From assembly GCA_008729055.1 (NCBI GenBank), contig SDUX01000004.1, positions 3,784,172 through 3,848,171 of the forward strand: a DNA stretch of 64,000 nt, written 5' to 3'. Of the stretch, positions 10,672-21,885 are shown piece by piece. Position numbers and translations under genes: made by a program. The notes below the pieces were generated by a model that was not told the origin of the DNA, did no database searches, and saw only the letters and a list, made by a program, of their open reading frames with translations. Within the stretch, counting starts at the first letter, position 1. Every line of letters begins with the position of its first letter. The stretch is from Pyropia haitanensis (Eukaryota; Rhodophyta; Bangiophyceae; Bangiales; Bangiaceae).

Positions 10672-12763
10672 CGGTTGGCCTCACCTTGCTCCCCGTCGGT
10701 GCCAGCGGTCTGCCCCCTTCCCGGTCGCCCCGTTCTCCTCCGTTGCCCCCGCCGCGGTGGGGCCAGCCGGCGCGTCACCCCTCCCCCCCCTGTAGCGTAC
10801 GGCGATTGGGGTGTGCGGACAGGCGCGGGCGACCGGCCGCGTGGTGCATCCGTGTGGTCATGGGGGTTTTCTTCCTTTTTTTTTTCCGCCACCGCCACGC
10901 CCGTGGCGTGGCGTTTGCCATCGCCCACCGCCCCGCCGCGTCGTGACGCGGTGGCACCGGCCCGTGGCCGGGCGCGCCCGCAGCCACGGTCCGTGGCCGA
11001 GGACGGCCGCCGCCGCCCCCAGCGCCCCCGCCGGCCACCGCCGCCCGGCGCAGCCGCTGCTGTCGCCCCGCCGGGCGGGTGCTGCGGCGCTGCACCGTGG
11101 CTCCACCCCGTCTCGAAACCCCCTACCCCCGCGGGGACGCCCCGCCCCGTGGCACCACCGGGGGGGTACACCATTCAGAAGTCACGAATCGCTGTGAAGC
11201 TGGGCGACTTGGCAGATGCGTTACAGCGCTGCGAAGCGTTGCTCTCTTCAGCGCGAGGAGAGGGGCACAAGCTCGACACTATTGTGGCGTCGCCAGCTGA
11301 AGGTCTCGCTGCTCCCGCGCGGGCAGATACTGACTGTAGTGGCACCTCTCGAGAAAGGCCTCGAAGTGGTGTGCGAACGGTTTCGTCAAGACTTCCCACA
11401 GACGTACTTTGCCCCAAATCTTGGATCGAGTGCCACTACCACGTCGCGGCCCGCGTTGGGCGGCGGTGGGCCCATAGATCTCCGCCCCGCCACGCGGTGC
11501 GAGGCCCGCCGCGCCTGGGGTCTCCCCGCCGGGGTCCCCCGCTCGGCCGGCCGTCGCCGCGGTGGCGGTGGCGCCCACCCGCACCGCCACCGCCGGCCGC
11601 GGGCGCCACCGTGGCGCGCAGTGTCGACCGTGACGGGGGAGTGGGCCTGCCGCCGCCGGCGGTCCCGCAGGCCACGCGGCGGGCCGCCTCTGCCTGGCGG
11701 AAGCCGCCGCCGCGCGCCCGGCAGCCCAGTCGAGACGGCCCCACCCACACCGCCGTGTCCCTATGGGCAGCGCGTGGCCACGCGGCCGGTCGACGGGTTA
11801 CAGACACCCCGCGCCGGCGGCCTCGCGGGCAGCGTCACCCCGTGGTTCACGGTGCAGAGGGGGGATACCGGTACATGCATGTACTGTACACGCTCCCGAG
11901 ACCCCTCCGCCACCCACCTGTCGCCCGCAGGCTGCCGGCCGGTCCGTTGCCTTGCCCCGCGGCGGGACGAGCTCGTAGCACAGCGGGGGCATGGCGGGGG
12001 GCGGGTCATCCCCCCACCAGCCTAGTGATGGGTTGAGGGGGGGGGGGGGGTGCGCGCGCGACCCCGTGGCGGACACCCTACGCCCCCCTCCGACCCCCCC
12101 TCCCCCTCTCCTTTGGGGCACGGTGCGTCTGGCCGCCGTCGAGGTTGTTTGGCTGCGCCGCCTCCCTCCCCATTGGCGCCTCTGCGGCTGGGGGGGGTGG
12201 GCGGGTGCGCCACTGTGCCACGGTGGGTGCCAGCGGCGGCGCAGCGGCCTCTGAGCACGCACCTCGCTTCTCTACCCCCCCCCCCCCCCCCCCCCCCCCC
12301 CACGCCTAAGAGGCAGCCGCCGCGGCGGCCGCGTGTGGCCGCCTCCCCCGCCGCGGTGCCCCCTCGACGCCGCCGCTCACACGCGCGCGCGGGCAACGAC
12401 GCGGCCTCGTCGCCGCGCGGGCCGCGGCGGGCGCCCCCAGTCGCGGGCGGGGGAGCGTGCCGGCGGTTCCCTCCCCCCCCCCCCCACGGCCGTGTGCGTG
12501 GCGGTGCGCGCGCGCCAAGCCCGCCGCCGCCCCCAGCGCCGCTCCTCGACTGCCGCGCCGCCGACGCCACCCCACCACCGTCGAGCCGCCCGTCGTAGCG
12601 TCTGACACTGGCTCGCCGCGGTGCTCCGCCCCACCCACCCCCTCCCTGTCTGCACTCTGCGTCGCCCGCCTTCTTCCTCCCATCCCCCTTTTCCCTCTGG
12701 GTTGCCCCTCCCGGCTGCTCCCCACTGCGGCACCGCCCCCCCCCCCCCCCCCTGCCCCCCACC
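10672..12763. other. Intergenic region with a lower-GC island
   Basis: No gene is identified. An island at about 11160-11450 has ordinary base composition and yields protein-like stretches in two + frames (VKLGDLADALQRCEALLSS in one, QILTVVAPLEKGLEVVCERF in the other). It may be a decayed gene or transposon piece. The rest is GC-rich low-complexity DNA, with one uninterrupted C-run of more than 20 bases near 12276-12301 and a C17 tract at 12736-12752 before the cyclophilin ATG. Confidence 0.35.
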
Positions 12764-14931
12764 ATGGGCGGCTGCCTGTCCTCCAACGACCCCATCCGGC
12801 GGCGGCCTGGCAGCAAGCCCCTCCCGCGGGAGCTCCTCATGCCCGTCGCGCTGCCCGTTGCGCCGCCCGGCCCCGGCGCCATGGACGTTGGCGGCGACCG
12901 CGGCCGCGGCGACCGGGACGGCGGCGCGGGCGGCTCCGCGCCGCCGGTGCGCCACGCGCGGCTGGTGGAGGAGAAGAGCGTCGAGTGGACGGTCGTCTGG
13001 GACGGCAAGCCCGTCTACGTGTTCCTCGACGTGTCCATTGGGGGGGGGCGCCCGGGCCGGATCGTCCTCCGCCTGCGGCCGGATGTGGTGCCGCGGACGG
13101 CGGAAAACTTTCGGCTGCTGTGCACGGGCGAGCGGGGGTTTGGCTTCAAGGGCACCCCGTTTCACCGGTACGTGTCGGGGGGGTGGGGCGGGGCGGGGGG
13201 GGGGGGGGAGGGGACGCTGGCGGTGGCGGGTCGGCGCGGAGGGCGCCGACCGGCGGCCGCGCGCGGCGCTTTTCCGCTTGCCCGCGCGCCACGGCAGCCG
13301 GACCGGCGCGACGCTGCCATAGCGGGTGAGCGGCGAGCGCGTCGCTGACCGCCAGCTCGCGCCTGCGGTGGCGCCGACGGGCGCCGCCGATGCCGAGTGG
13401 CGGTGCAGGGGTGGGACGGGGGTGCGTGGGGGAAGGCGGGCTGGAGGGGGGGGGGGGTGCGGGGTCACTCTCCTGCCGCCCTTGTCGGCGGGCGCACCCC
13501 CTCCGCGGCCGCGGCGCAGGCCGGCCATCCTCTCGTCGGGTTAGGGTCACCGCGTTGGCTACAGCTGACTGACTGCCGCCGCCGCCCGAGGGCGTTTGGT
13601 GCCATGCTGCTCACTTGCCGTCACGCGGCTCCATCCATTGGCTGTGTGTCGTGTTTTCATGTTTGTGTTTGTGCCTTTGTTTGCTCTCATTCCTTTTGAC
13701 TGTCCACTTCCTCCTCTATGCGATCTCGGCGCTCCAACTGCATCCCCTTCCCGTTCTGTCCTCTTCCTTTTCCTTTTGGTCACCTCCCTCGCTTCCCTCT
13801 CCTCCCTCTTCCTACTAATACCCCTCTGATGGGCAGGATTGAGCCGACGCTGTGGGCGCAGTCGGGCGACTGGGAGTTCAAAAATGGCACCGGCGGGCGG
13901 TCGGTGTACGGCCTCCACTTCAAGGACGAGTCGCACAAGCTCAAGCACACCGGCCGGGGGGTCGTGTCGATGGTCGTCAGCCGGCCGCACACCAGCAACA
14001 GCCAGTTTATGATTGCGCTGGACAAGACCGAGTGGCGTACGTTGGGTGGGGAAGGGGCAGCAGGAGTGGCGGGTGGGAGGGATTTGGGTGGAAGAGGGGG
14101 GACACGCCTGCCGCCGCGGTCGCCGCTGTGGATGGCTGTGGCTCACAGGGCACTCGCCGGATGGGGCAGGGGGCGTCGGTGCGGGTGTGGCAGGCAGCCA
14201 AGCTCGATTCGACGGCCAACCACCCACGCATGGCGTGGGACGAGACCGCCCCGGGGGTCGGCCGCCGTCGCTGAGGCCGCCACATCGCCGCGCCACACCA
14301 GTCGCCCGCGCCAACTGACCGACCGATGACTGACACGCTGTGCGCGAGCACCGTCACCCCTCCTCATCCTCTTTGCCCCCGTCCTTCGTGCCTCTGCCAT
14401 CCACCCCCCGGCGGCGGCCAACGGCCATCCCCTGCGTCGCGCCATTCCCCCCCAGTCGACGACCTGCAGGTGGTGTTTGGGGAGGTGGTCGCCGGCATGG
14501 ACGTGGTCGACGCGATCGAGGCGGCGGGCACCGCCGACGGCACCCCCAGCGTTCCCGTCATCATTGCCGACTGTGGGCAGACGGAGAAGCCGGTGCCCAA
14601 GCCGGTGCCGCCGCCGCCGCCGCCGCCCGCGCCGGTCGCGCCGCCGCCGCCGCCGCCGCCGCCGCCCTCTGCTACGCCGGCCACGCCGGCCGCTCCGGCC
14701 ACGGCGGCGGCGGTGCCAAAAGCGGCGGCGGCGGCGACAGCGACGGCGACGACGGCAAAGGCGCCGCCGCCGACGCTAACGGCGCCGACGGTGGCGGCGC
14801 CAAAGGCGGCGCCGCCGACGCTGACGGCGCCAAAGGCGGCGGCGACGGCGCCGCCGCCGCCGACGATGGCGGCGCCCAAGGCCGCGGCGGCGACAACGAC
14901 GCCGCTGCCGACGGCGTCGACGGCGCCCGCC

Positions 14932-14982
<51 letters not shown>

Positions 14983-15096
14983 TCCGCCGCGTCACTGCTG
15001 CAGCCGACGACGCCGACAGTGCCCGCCGCCCCGGGTGCGCCGGCACACGTGCCGGCGGCCGCCGCCATGGCGGCGCCGTCGGCGCCGCCGCCGCCC

Positions 15097-15137
<41 letters not shown>

Positions 15138-15153
15138 GCCGCGAGTGGCGTGA
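12764..15153 (+). CDS. Cyclophilin-type PPIase with lipidation-like N-terminus and Pro/Ala-rich tail
   Basis: Exons 12764-13167, 13837-14036 and 14456-15153 give 433 residues; both joins rebuild conserved residues. The N-terminus MGGCLSSN fits an N-myristoylation signal (Gly2, Ser6) with a nearby Cys4 suitable for palmitoylation, suggesting membrane attachment (inference). The cyclophilin domain spans about 74-243 ([51 protein letters not shown]). Of the human CypA active-site set, Arg55 (R135), Gln63 and Trp121 (W201) are kept. Phe60, Met61, Phe113 and His126 are replaced by Leu, Trp, Met and Gln, so catalysis may be weakened. Residues 244-433 form a Pro/Ala/Lys tail with PPPTLTAP- and MAAPKA-type repeats and long polyproline. 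Introns use GTACGT donors. Domain identity is secure; activity and location are inferred. Confidence 0.92.
13813..13819 (+). promoter_or_regulatory. Intron branch-point motif TACTAAT
   Basis: A yeast-like branch-point word in the first cyclophilin intron, 18 bases before the CAG acceptor at 13834-13836. It is close to the TACTAAC optimum and correctly placed, but was seen clearly in only this intron. Confidence 0.6.
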
Positions 15154-15476
15154 CCCGTCGAGGCGGGTGGGTGACATGGCAACGTGGGGAGGGAGGGGCT
15201 TGCGTCCGCTGTACAGGAGTGGGGGGCGGGACAAAAAATAAAAAAGAGATGGCGGAAATATTTGTTGATACACGCGCCAAAGTGAAAGGACGAAAAGATA
15301 AAGCAGGGCAAAGAAAAACGCAAGCGAAAAACAAGCATGCATGCAATACGGATGGCCATGTCCGCTCCCCCCCCCCTCGCGGCGGCCCCCCACCCCCCCA
15401 ATCTAGAGCCGTCGCCAGGCCACACGGGGCAGCGGGGTGGGAGAGGGCGAAGCACACCATCCCCCCCTGCCCCCCC
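15154..15476. other. Convergent 3' flanks of cyclophilin and eIF5B
   Basis: AT-richer stretch (15225-15350) between two converging genes. It contains an AATAAA hexamer at 15237-15242, 84 bases past the cyclophilin stop, which may serve as its poly(A) signal. No gene is seen. Confidence 0.5.
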
Positions 15477-18400
15477 CTACTCGATCCCAAACATGCCCTT
15501 TAGCTTGACGACCAGCCGCCAGTCGTCCTTGCTCAGCTCCTCCCGAAAGTTGGCCTTGAGGAGGTCAATCGCCTTCCGAGACATCTTGGACACGAGCGGC
15601 TGGGAGCCGTCAAAGTGGCGCCCAAACATCAGGTTTTCGTTCTTGCACACCACCTTGATGGCCACGGACTCGCCCTTCTTAGCCGTCGTGACGGACTTCT
15701 TCGCCAGCTCAATGGACGCCACCCGCCCGATATCCAGCCACGTGCCCGTCGGGAGCCGCACAACCAGCGGCGTCTGCACGCGAAGGATGCCTGCCTCCAC
15801 ATCCACGCCCATGACAATCGGGTTCTTCTTGTTGAACACCATCTGTGGAATGATGCGACAGATGGAGGGGAAGACGACTGCCTCCGCGGCCGCGTCCCGC
15901 TGCTGCTCGCGGATCTCCTCCATGTACGCAGTGAACTGGTCAAACAGGTGGTAGATGATGTCGGCGGTGAAGATTTTCATTTCAAGCTCCTCGGCCAGCT
16001 CGCGCGCCTCGCGTTCCACGGGCACGTCAAAGGCCAAGACGGTGGCGTACTCCTTTTTCTTGCGCTCCAGCATCGTCGATGCCTTGACGATGTCCTTCTT
16101 GTGGACGGGTCCTATGTTGAGGCCCGCGACGGGGATGTTGGAGGACTTCAGGAAAGCGAGCAGCGCCTCGAGAGAGCCCAGGGTTGATGCCTGCACATAG
16201 ACGCCCAGGCCTGACTTGTCCACGGCTGTCAAGATGGTCGCAAAGTCCTTCATCACCTCGTCACGCAGCAAGTCCAGCTCCTCCTCCGAGCCCCCGTCCT
16301 CCGTGATGAGCAACTGAGTGCCCGCCACCGCCCGGTCCAGCCCATCGGCCGAAATTTTGATCCCCTGCGCGGCTTCGATAGAGCCGTGGCGGAGGTATTG
16401 GCCCTTAACACGCATCTCCTTCATGGGATGAGGCGTCAGCAGCGCCCGAACGGTTGTCACAATGGCGCCGTCTAGGCCGCACACGACGATCGTGTCACCC
16501 TCCTTGAGCGTTCCGCCCGTCAAGATCACGTCAATGGTTGTGCCGAGGCCCTCAATCATCTTGACCTCCAGCACCGTGCACTCGACACGGGTGGTCCACA
16601 TCAACCGGTCACGCATCAGGTTCTGTGTCAGCGAAACGAGGAGATAAAGCAGGTCGGGGATGCCCTCCCCAGAAATAGCGCTTGTCGGCACCAGCGACAC
16701 CTGCCCCCGCATGTCGTCATTCTCCCAATAGAGCTCCGAATTGAAGCCCAGCTCCGCAAAGGCCACCTTGGTTTCGTCCAGCCGCCGCCGGAACTCGTCT
16801 TGCACGTGCCGCTTCTGGGCCGGTAACGCATCAATAACGGGAACCATTGGCTTGGCCTTCCAGTCGTACAAGCGGTCTACCTTGTTCAGCGCTACGATGA
16901 AAGGGGTCTTGCGCTGCTTGAGTAGTTGAATGCTCTCCATCGTCTGCGGCTCGATACCGTGCATAATGTCAACCACCAGGATGGCAATGTCGCAAAGAGA
17001 GCTGCCACGGGACCGCAGGTTCGTGAACGACTCGTGACCGGGCGTGTCAATGATGAGCAGTGCTGGAATGTTGTGCTCCAGGGTGCGGCCCAGCTTCAGC
17101 TTGGACGTCTCCCGCTTGACCGCGTCCAGCGGGAAAAAGGTGGCCCCAATCTGCTGCGTGATGCCGCCCGCCTCCCCGTCCTGCACGTTGGTCTTGCGGA
17201 TCTTATCAAGGATCTTGGTCTTGCCCGTATCCACATGACCCAGGATACACACAATGGGCGACCGCAGACGGTCGGGCGAGCGAGCCGCCTGAGCGGCGGC
17301 AGCCCGCTCGGCACGCGCGGCCGCCAGGTCGGCTCGACGCTTGGCCGACACAGCCGCGGCGGTGGGGCCCCGCCGGTCTGAGCTACCGGAGCTGCCACTG
17401 TCGCTGTCCGAGTCGCTCCCAGAGGACTCTGAACTGTCATCGTCCGACCCGCCATCAGACCCATCCGATTCGCTGCTGCTGCCCCCGTTTGCCGCTGCGG
17501 CGGCCGCCTTGGCCGCCGCCTTGGCGGCCTTGGCACCCGATGGCCGCTTGGGCGCCCGCTTCTTTGTGCCACCCTTCCCACCGCCCCCGGCATCCGCGTC
17601 AGCCGGCTCCTTCACGTTCAGGGTGGAAAAGGCGGCGGCGGCCTCGGCCTCGGCCGCTGCGAGCTCCTCATCCTCCTCGGGCGCCGACGGCAGCGCAATG
17701 CCGCCAACATTGGACACAATCGCCTCGGCGGTGGCTTCCCAGTCGTCCTCAGACTCCTCCGCAGGCGCAACAGGGGCAGAAACGGTGGCCGCCTCGGCCG
17801 CGGCCGCCGCCTTGCCGACGGCAGACGCGCCCTTGCCGCGGCCGCCCTTCCGCGACCCGTACATCACCTTTTTCTTCTTCCCGTCGCCCCCGTCGCCGGC
17901 CGCGGCGGGGATAGCGCCCGACGCCTCGAGCTGCTCCCGAAACTGGGCGGCCCGCTCCTGCCGTGCGCGCTCCGTCTTGGAGAGGAGCTTGCCCTCCTTG
18001 CGGAGCTGCTCCCGCCGCGCCCGGTCGGCCTCCTTTTTCGCCGCCTTGATCGCCGCCGCCTTCTCGGCAGCTTCCGCAGCGAGACGCTCCTCCTCGGCCA
18101 CCCGCGCAGCCTCGGCAGCGGCCGCGGCGGCCGCCGCCTCCTCGGCTGCCCGCGCTGCCTCGACGGCCTCGCGCATCCGCCGCACAGCGGCCGTCTCCTT
18201 CTTCTTAGGCGCCCCCGCCCCGCCGGCGGCGGCCTTGCCCCCACCATCTGCAGCGGCGGGGGCCGCCTTGGCCTTGGCCGCCGCCTGCTTCTTCTTCAGC
18301 CGCTTCTTCTGGGCGGCCGTCAGTTCCTTCTCCCCGTCGCCGTCGCCGCCGCCGTCACCGGCGTCACCGGCAGCCCCGTCATCCTCAGGCTTGACAGGTG

Positions 18401-18539
18401 CAGCTGCGGGCTTGGCCGCGGGCGCGGCGGCCTTACCGCCGCCGTCGCCCGCCAGGTCAGCCAGCAGGGCGTCCAGGTCGTCGACATCGTCGGTCGCGGC
18501 GGCGGCCTTGGCAGCGGGCTTCTTCGCCTTCTTCCCCAT
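15477..18539 (-). CDS. EIF5B: Translation initiation factor eIF5B (IF2-like GTPase)
   Basis: Single exon, 1020 residues from MGKKAKK (ATG at 18539). eIF5B is the ribosome-dependent GTPase that joins 60S subunits to 40S initiation complexes. The first 400 residues are a charged, low-complexity region (Lys/Glu/Ala coiled-coil-like stretches and Ser/Asp-rich blocks), as in other eukaryotic eIF5Bs. The GTPase domain begins near residue 430 with G1 GHVDTGKT, then G2 (GGITQQIGATFF), G3 DTPGHESF and G4 NKVD. It is followed by the beta-barrel and C-terminal domains to GMFGIE. The ORF is intact and of normal family length. In the sense direction an eight-C tract lies 33 bases before the ATG. It converges with the cyclophilin gene. 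Identity is very secure. Confidence 0.98.
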   Translation of the reverse strand: MGKKAKKPAAKAAAATDDVDDLDALLADLAGDGGGKAAAPAAKPAAAPVKPEDDGAAGDAGDGGGDGDGEKELTAAQKKRLKKKQAAAKAKAAPAAADGGGKAAAGGAGAPKKKETAAVRRMREAVEAARAAEEAAAAAAAAEAARVAEEERLAAEAAEKAAAIKAAKKEADRARREQLRKEGKLLSKTERARQERAAQFREQLEASGAIPAAAGDGGDGKKKKVMYGSRKGGRGKGASAVGKAAAAAEAATVSAPVAPAEESEDDWEATAEAIVSNVGGIALPSAPEEDEELAAAEAEAAAAFSTLNVKEPADADAGGGGKGGTKKRAPKRPSGAKAAKAAAKAAAAAANGGSSSESDGSDGGSDDDSSESSGSDSDSDSGSSGSSDRRGPTAAAVSAKRRADLAAARAERAAAAQAARSPDRLRSPIVCILGHVDTGKTKILDKIRKTNVQDGEAGGITQQIGATFFPLDAVKRETSKLKLGRTLEHNIPALLIIDTPGHESFTNLRSRGSSLCDIAILVVDIMHGIEPQTMESIQLLKQRKTPFIVALNKVDRLYDWKAKPMVPVIDALPAQKRHVQDEFRRRLDETKVAFAELGFNSELYWENDDMRGQVSLVPTSAISGEGIPDLLYLLVSLTQNLMRDRLMWTTRVECTVLEVKMIEGLGTTIDVILTGGTLKEGDTIVVCGLDGAIVTTVRALLTPHPMKEMRVKGQYLRHGSIEAAQGIKISADGLDRAVAGTQLLITEDGGSEEELDLLRDEVMKDFATILTAVDKSGLGVYVQASTLGSLEALLAFLKSSNIPVAGLNIGPVHKKDIVKASTMLERKKKEYATVLAFDVPVEREARELAEELEMKIFTADIIYHLFDQFTAYMEEIREQQRDAAAEAVVFPSICRIIPQMVFNKKNPIVMGVDVEAGILRVQTPLVVRLPTGTWLDIGRVASIELAKKSVTTAKKGESVAIKVVCKNENLMFGRHFDGSQPLVSKMSRKAIDLLKANFREELSKDDWRLVVKLKGMFGIE

Positions 18540-19610
18540 GGCGGTGGTAGTGGTGGTGTGGGAGACCGCGACGGGGGGGGAGCGCGACGACGAGAGGCAG
18601 CACGGGACGTGGCCCCAGACGGCTAGCGCAGAAGGCACAGCTGGCTGATGCCGTGCCACGCCGACGAGGACGTGACACCGGAGCACGCAGCGACCGCCGT
18701 GGCCTTCAGAGAGGACTTGCAATGGTTCGGACTCCGAGGATTTACTCGGTTGACAACTGCCTGAATTCGTTTTCGACCAACTGTCTGGCGTAAGGGTGCC
18801 CCGCCCGCCCTGCCCTCGCCGAGTTTCGCCACGGCGGTCAGGTCGTGCTTGTGCTGCCGCCGCAGGGGAACTGCGCTGAGCCCAACTCGGACATGAAAGT
18901 CGGTGGATAGGAGGTGAGAGGCTCCGAAACCTGTTGCCATGAGCATGAGGGCGTCGAGCACAGGGCCACCAAGAACATATGCGACATTTGCAGTCAGTTG
19001 CTATGTCCATGTATGTGCTGTCTACACCGCCCCTGTCACCGCTGCTGCTGCCAATGACCACGTCGTTGGTGGGTCGTGAAAGCTCACATAGCTCTCCTTG
19101 GCAGTTTTTATTACATTGAGCCGGGACCGCCGCTCGCCGCGCAATGTCCAAAGGTCAGCGCCTCTGTAGAGAGGTCGCGGAGTCTCACCCGTCATTGAGA
19201 AGTCCGCGATGGCGAGACACAACCACTCGGCCAGCCGAAGGTGAGGGGGCGCCTCCAGAAAAACCCCATGGACAAGCGGACAGTGGATCTAACGCGCACA
19301 GGAAAGGCATGGCTGGCACCGTCTTGCCGATCATGGCCGCCTGGCTCACTGCCGCGGTTGCGTGCTTGCCACGTCGAGACCGAGACGCAAGGGGCACGAA
19401 TACAGCGAGCAGATCATTTACGCAGCGGACAGCATCCGTTGGCAACCGCACACCACAAGCTACTGTATACAGGAACGATCTCAACGAAGCAGCGGAGTCT
19501 GGTTGCTGCCAATTCGCGCGCGAAGCCGCACATGGGCGAGAAAAAAACCATAAACAGAAAGCAGGGGGCCAGTACCGACCCCGCACCCAAATCCCCGCCC
19601 ACAGACCGCG
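18540..19610. other. eIF5B upstream region
   Basis: About 1.07 kb between the eIF5B start and the bZIP 3' end, both on the - strand. Base composition is clearly less GC-biased than elsewhere. No conserved reading frame is seen. It presumably holds the eIF5B promoter and the bZIP terminator region. Confidence 0.4.
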
Positions 19611-20711
19611 TCACGCAGCGTGTGCCGCGGAGGCACCCTCCCAAATAGGGAGCGGGATGTCGACCCAGGAGGCGTCCAGCGTCCACCGCCCCGACCCGTC
19701 CTTGTCGGCCCCGGGCCATGTCAGGGGCGGCTGCGACGGCGCCGCCGCGGTGGTGGGCGGGCCCTCCACAGCGACCGCGGCCTCCTCTGTTGTTGGCTCC
19801 ATAGGGGAAACTGGGCTGCCAACCAGCGGCGGCTCGGTCATCGTCGGGGACCCCGCCACGGCCGGCGTCTCTGGTGCGGCGGTCACGGCGGCGGCCGTGG
19901 CATACGCCTCCACTTCCGCCACGGCGGTCGCCGCCCGCATCGCGCCAACGCTGGCGCGCAGGGCGTTAAGTTCGGCCTCGACAGCGCCACGGCGTGCATC
20001 GCGGGCAACCAGCTCTGCCTCGAGGAGATCGACGTAGGCCTTCTGTTTGTAACGCGACGTGTACGCCGACCGCTTCTTGAGCGCCTTGCGCGCCTTCACG
20101 GACCGGCGGCGGTCACCGAGGGCCACCTCAACCTCGCTAGGCTGAGGCGTTGGACGCACCCGCAGCCCCGGGCCCTTCTCGTAGCGGTTCGCAGCCTCCG
20201 CGGCGGCCACTACGTGCAGCCGCTTGAGAGCCGATTCCACGCTACCGACGCCAGGGGTGTGCACCACGGGCTTCACATCCACCGGCTCCTCCCCAGCGGG
20301 CTCCCCGCCAATGGCTTCATCATCGATGGCGAAGGCCGCATCGTCCGAGACGTCCTTGGTGACCGGGGTGGACGCCCAGCCACCGTCCTCGTCGGTGACA
20401 GCCCCGTGGTCGTGCCAAGGGCGGTTGCCAGCCGGAACCACCGGGTCTTGCTCGTCACCGTACGTGAACGGCAAGTCAAGGCTGCAGTTGGCGCCAACCG
20501 CCCGCTCCGGCTGCCGCTCCATGCCCGTCGACGTGTAATCGTCGAGTAGGTCCACCGCCGGCATGGAGCAGGCCACCCACGCAACCGGCGGGGGCGTGGC
20601 TCGACGCGCCACAGCGGGCGGCGCCATCCACCCGTCCGACGGAGGCGGCACCGACAGCGGCGGCGCGTTGGCCCACACCGGCGAGGCCGCGGCGAGCGGA
20701 CGCGGCACCAT
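19611..20711 (-). CDS. bZIP-like transcription factor with variant basic region
   Basis: Single exon, 366 residues from the ATG at 20709-20711. A basic segment near residues 200-220 (RRRSVKARKALKKRSAYTSR, followed by YKQKAYVDLLEAEL) aligns with bZIP DNA-contact helices. The AxxSR part and the hydrophobic lead into the zipper are present. The normally invariant Asn is Lys (KKRSAYTSR in place of NRxxAxxSR). An amphipathic helix runs on to about residue 255, though its leucine heptads are imperfect. N-terminal acidic and C-terminal Pro/Thr/Ala-rich regions could be activation domains. It probably binds DNA in the nucleus as a dimer; target sites are unknown. Divergently arranged with the FKBP-MsrA gene. 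It could instead be a coiled-coil protein with a chance basic patch, so family confidence is moderate. Confidence 0.72.
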   Translation of the reverse strand: MVPRPLAAASPVWANAPPLSVPPPSDGWMAPPAVARRATPPPVAWVACSMPAVDLLDDYTSTGMERQPERAVGANCSLDLPFTYGDEQDPVVPAGNRPWHDHGAVTDEDGGWASTPVTKDVSDDAAFAIDDEAIGGEPAGEEPVDVKPVVHTPGVGSVESALKRLHVVAAAEAANRYEKGPGLRVRPTPQPSEVEVALGDRRRSVKARKALKKRSAYTSRYKQKAYVDLLEAELVARDARRGAVEAELNALRASVGAMRAATAVAEVEAYATAAAVTAAPETPAVAGSPTMTEPPLVGSPVSPMEPTTEEAAVAVEGPPTTAAAPSQPPLTWPGADKDGSGRWTLDASWVDIPLPIWEGASAAHAA

Positions 20712-21885
20712 CGCTGGTCAGAACGCTGACCTGGCGCCGTCCGGTGGGGGGGGGAAACGCCGCGGCGCGCGAGCAGTCGGCAGACACCGCGGCAGAAAGC
20801 CGGTACAGGCTGGCCTGCGTGCGGAGGGGGGGGTTGCGCACCGAGGCTCAAACAACAATGCGCGAAGGGAGCGCACGCGCGCGCGGGGACCCACGACAGC
20901 GCACGCCGCAGTTCGCGAGGCGTCCAGGGGGGGGGGCACCTGAGCCAGTGCGAAAGTGCGCGTTCCCAGGGGCTGTGAAAGGTGCGCGAGGGGAGGGGGC
21001 GTCTGCGGTCCCGCGAGCCACGGCCCCTGGCCCTTGCACAGCGCGCGGCGACACCTCGCGGGGGCGTGTGGCGGTGGCCCGTGTGCACCCCCACCGGTGT
21101 TTCGCGGAAAGAGGTGCCCCCCCCCTTCGAGCGAGCACCGCTAGGGCCCCCCGGCCGCTGTCTCGGGGACACGCGCACGCTGTGCGCTGTCACAGCTGCC
21201 ACACCACCGCCCCGATGGAGTCGTGATTTCAGGCCGGAGGGCACCTGTCTCGTAGGCCGGCCAGGCGAGACGGGGAAGGCCTCCCCATCCCCTTGGCAGC
21301 AGAGCCTCGCGTGCCCCCCAGGTCGCTCTTTGTAGCCATCATGGTATCGTGATGGCGGCACGGGAGAGGGCGTGGGGTCCCACTGGAGATCCAAGGGCGC
21401 AAGTTCAGACGACAAGGGACGACACAAGACATGCACGACGAGGTCCACTCCAAGCTGATAGGTCCACGGGGTCGGTGCCCCAGCTCGTCCTCTCCGAGAG
21501 GAAGAATCTCAGGGGCCCACTGTGAGACAGTTTGAAGGACCCTGCCGGACCTCGTGCGCATTGTTGCCGTCAACTGAGCGGGCGGCCGCCGGACCCAACG
21601 GCGGAGGCCTCGGGGGCCAGCCACAGCCGCGAAATCGGGCCCTCTTTCCCAGACGTTTGGTGCGGCATGCCATACCGCTACTTGAAGAATAAAATTTCTC
21701 AAATTGATGGCCCGTAGGACCTCATTGAGTCCTAGTCGTAAGTCCATTGTTCAAGATCGCGTCGAGCCGTGCCACCTTCGTCGAGCACCACCGACCTCAC
21801 CGTCATCATTGCCACGCGTCCTCGCCACCTTGTCACCCACTCTCTCGTCCTCTGTCTTACCTTCTACAGCACACTTTCGCCCACC
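20712..21885. other. Divergent promoter region, bZIP / FKBP-MsrA
   Basis: 1.17 kb between two divergent genes. No coding region is recognised. AT-rich words appear near 21680-21710, including a short TAGGAC...GTCCTA hairpin at 21715-21734. It probably contains both promoters. Confidence 0.4.
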
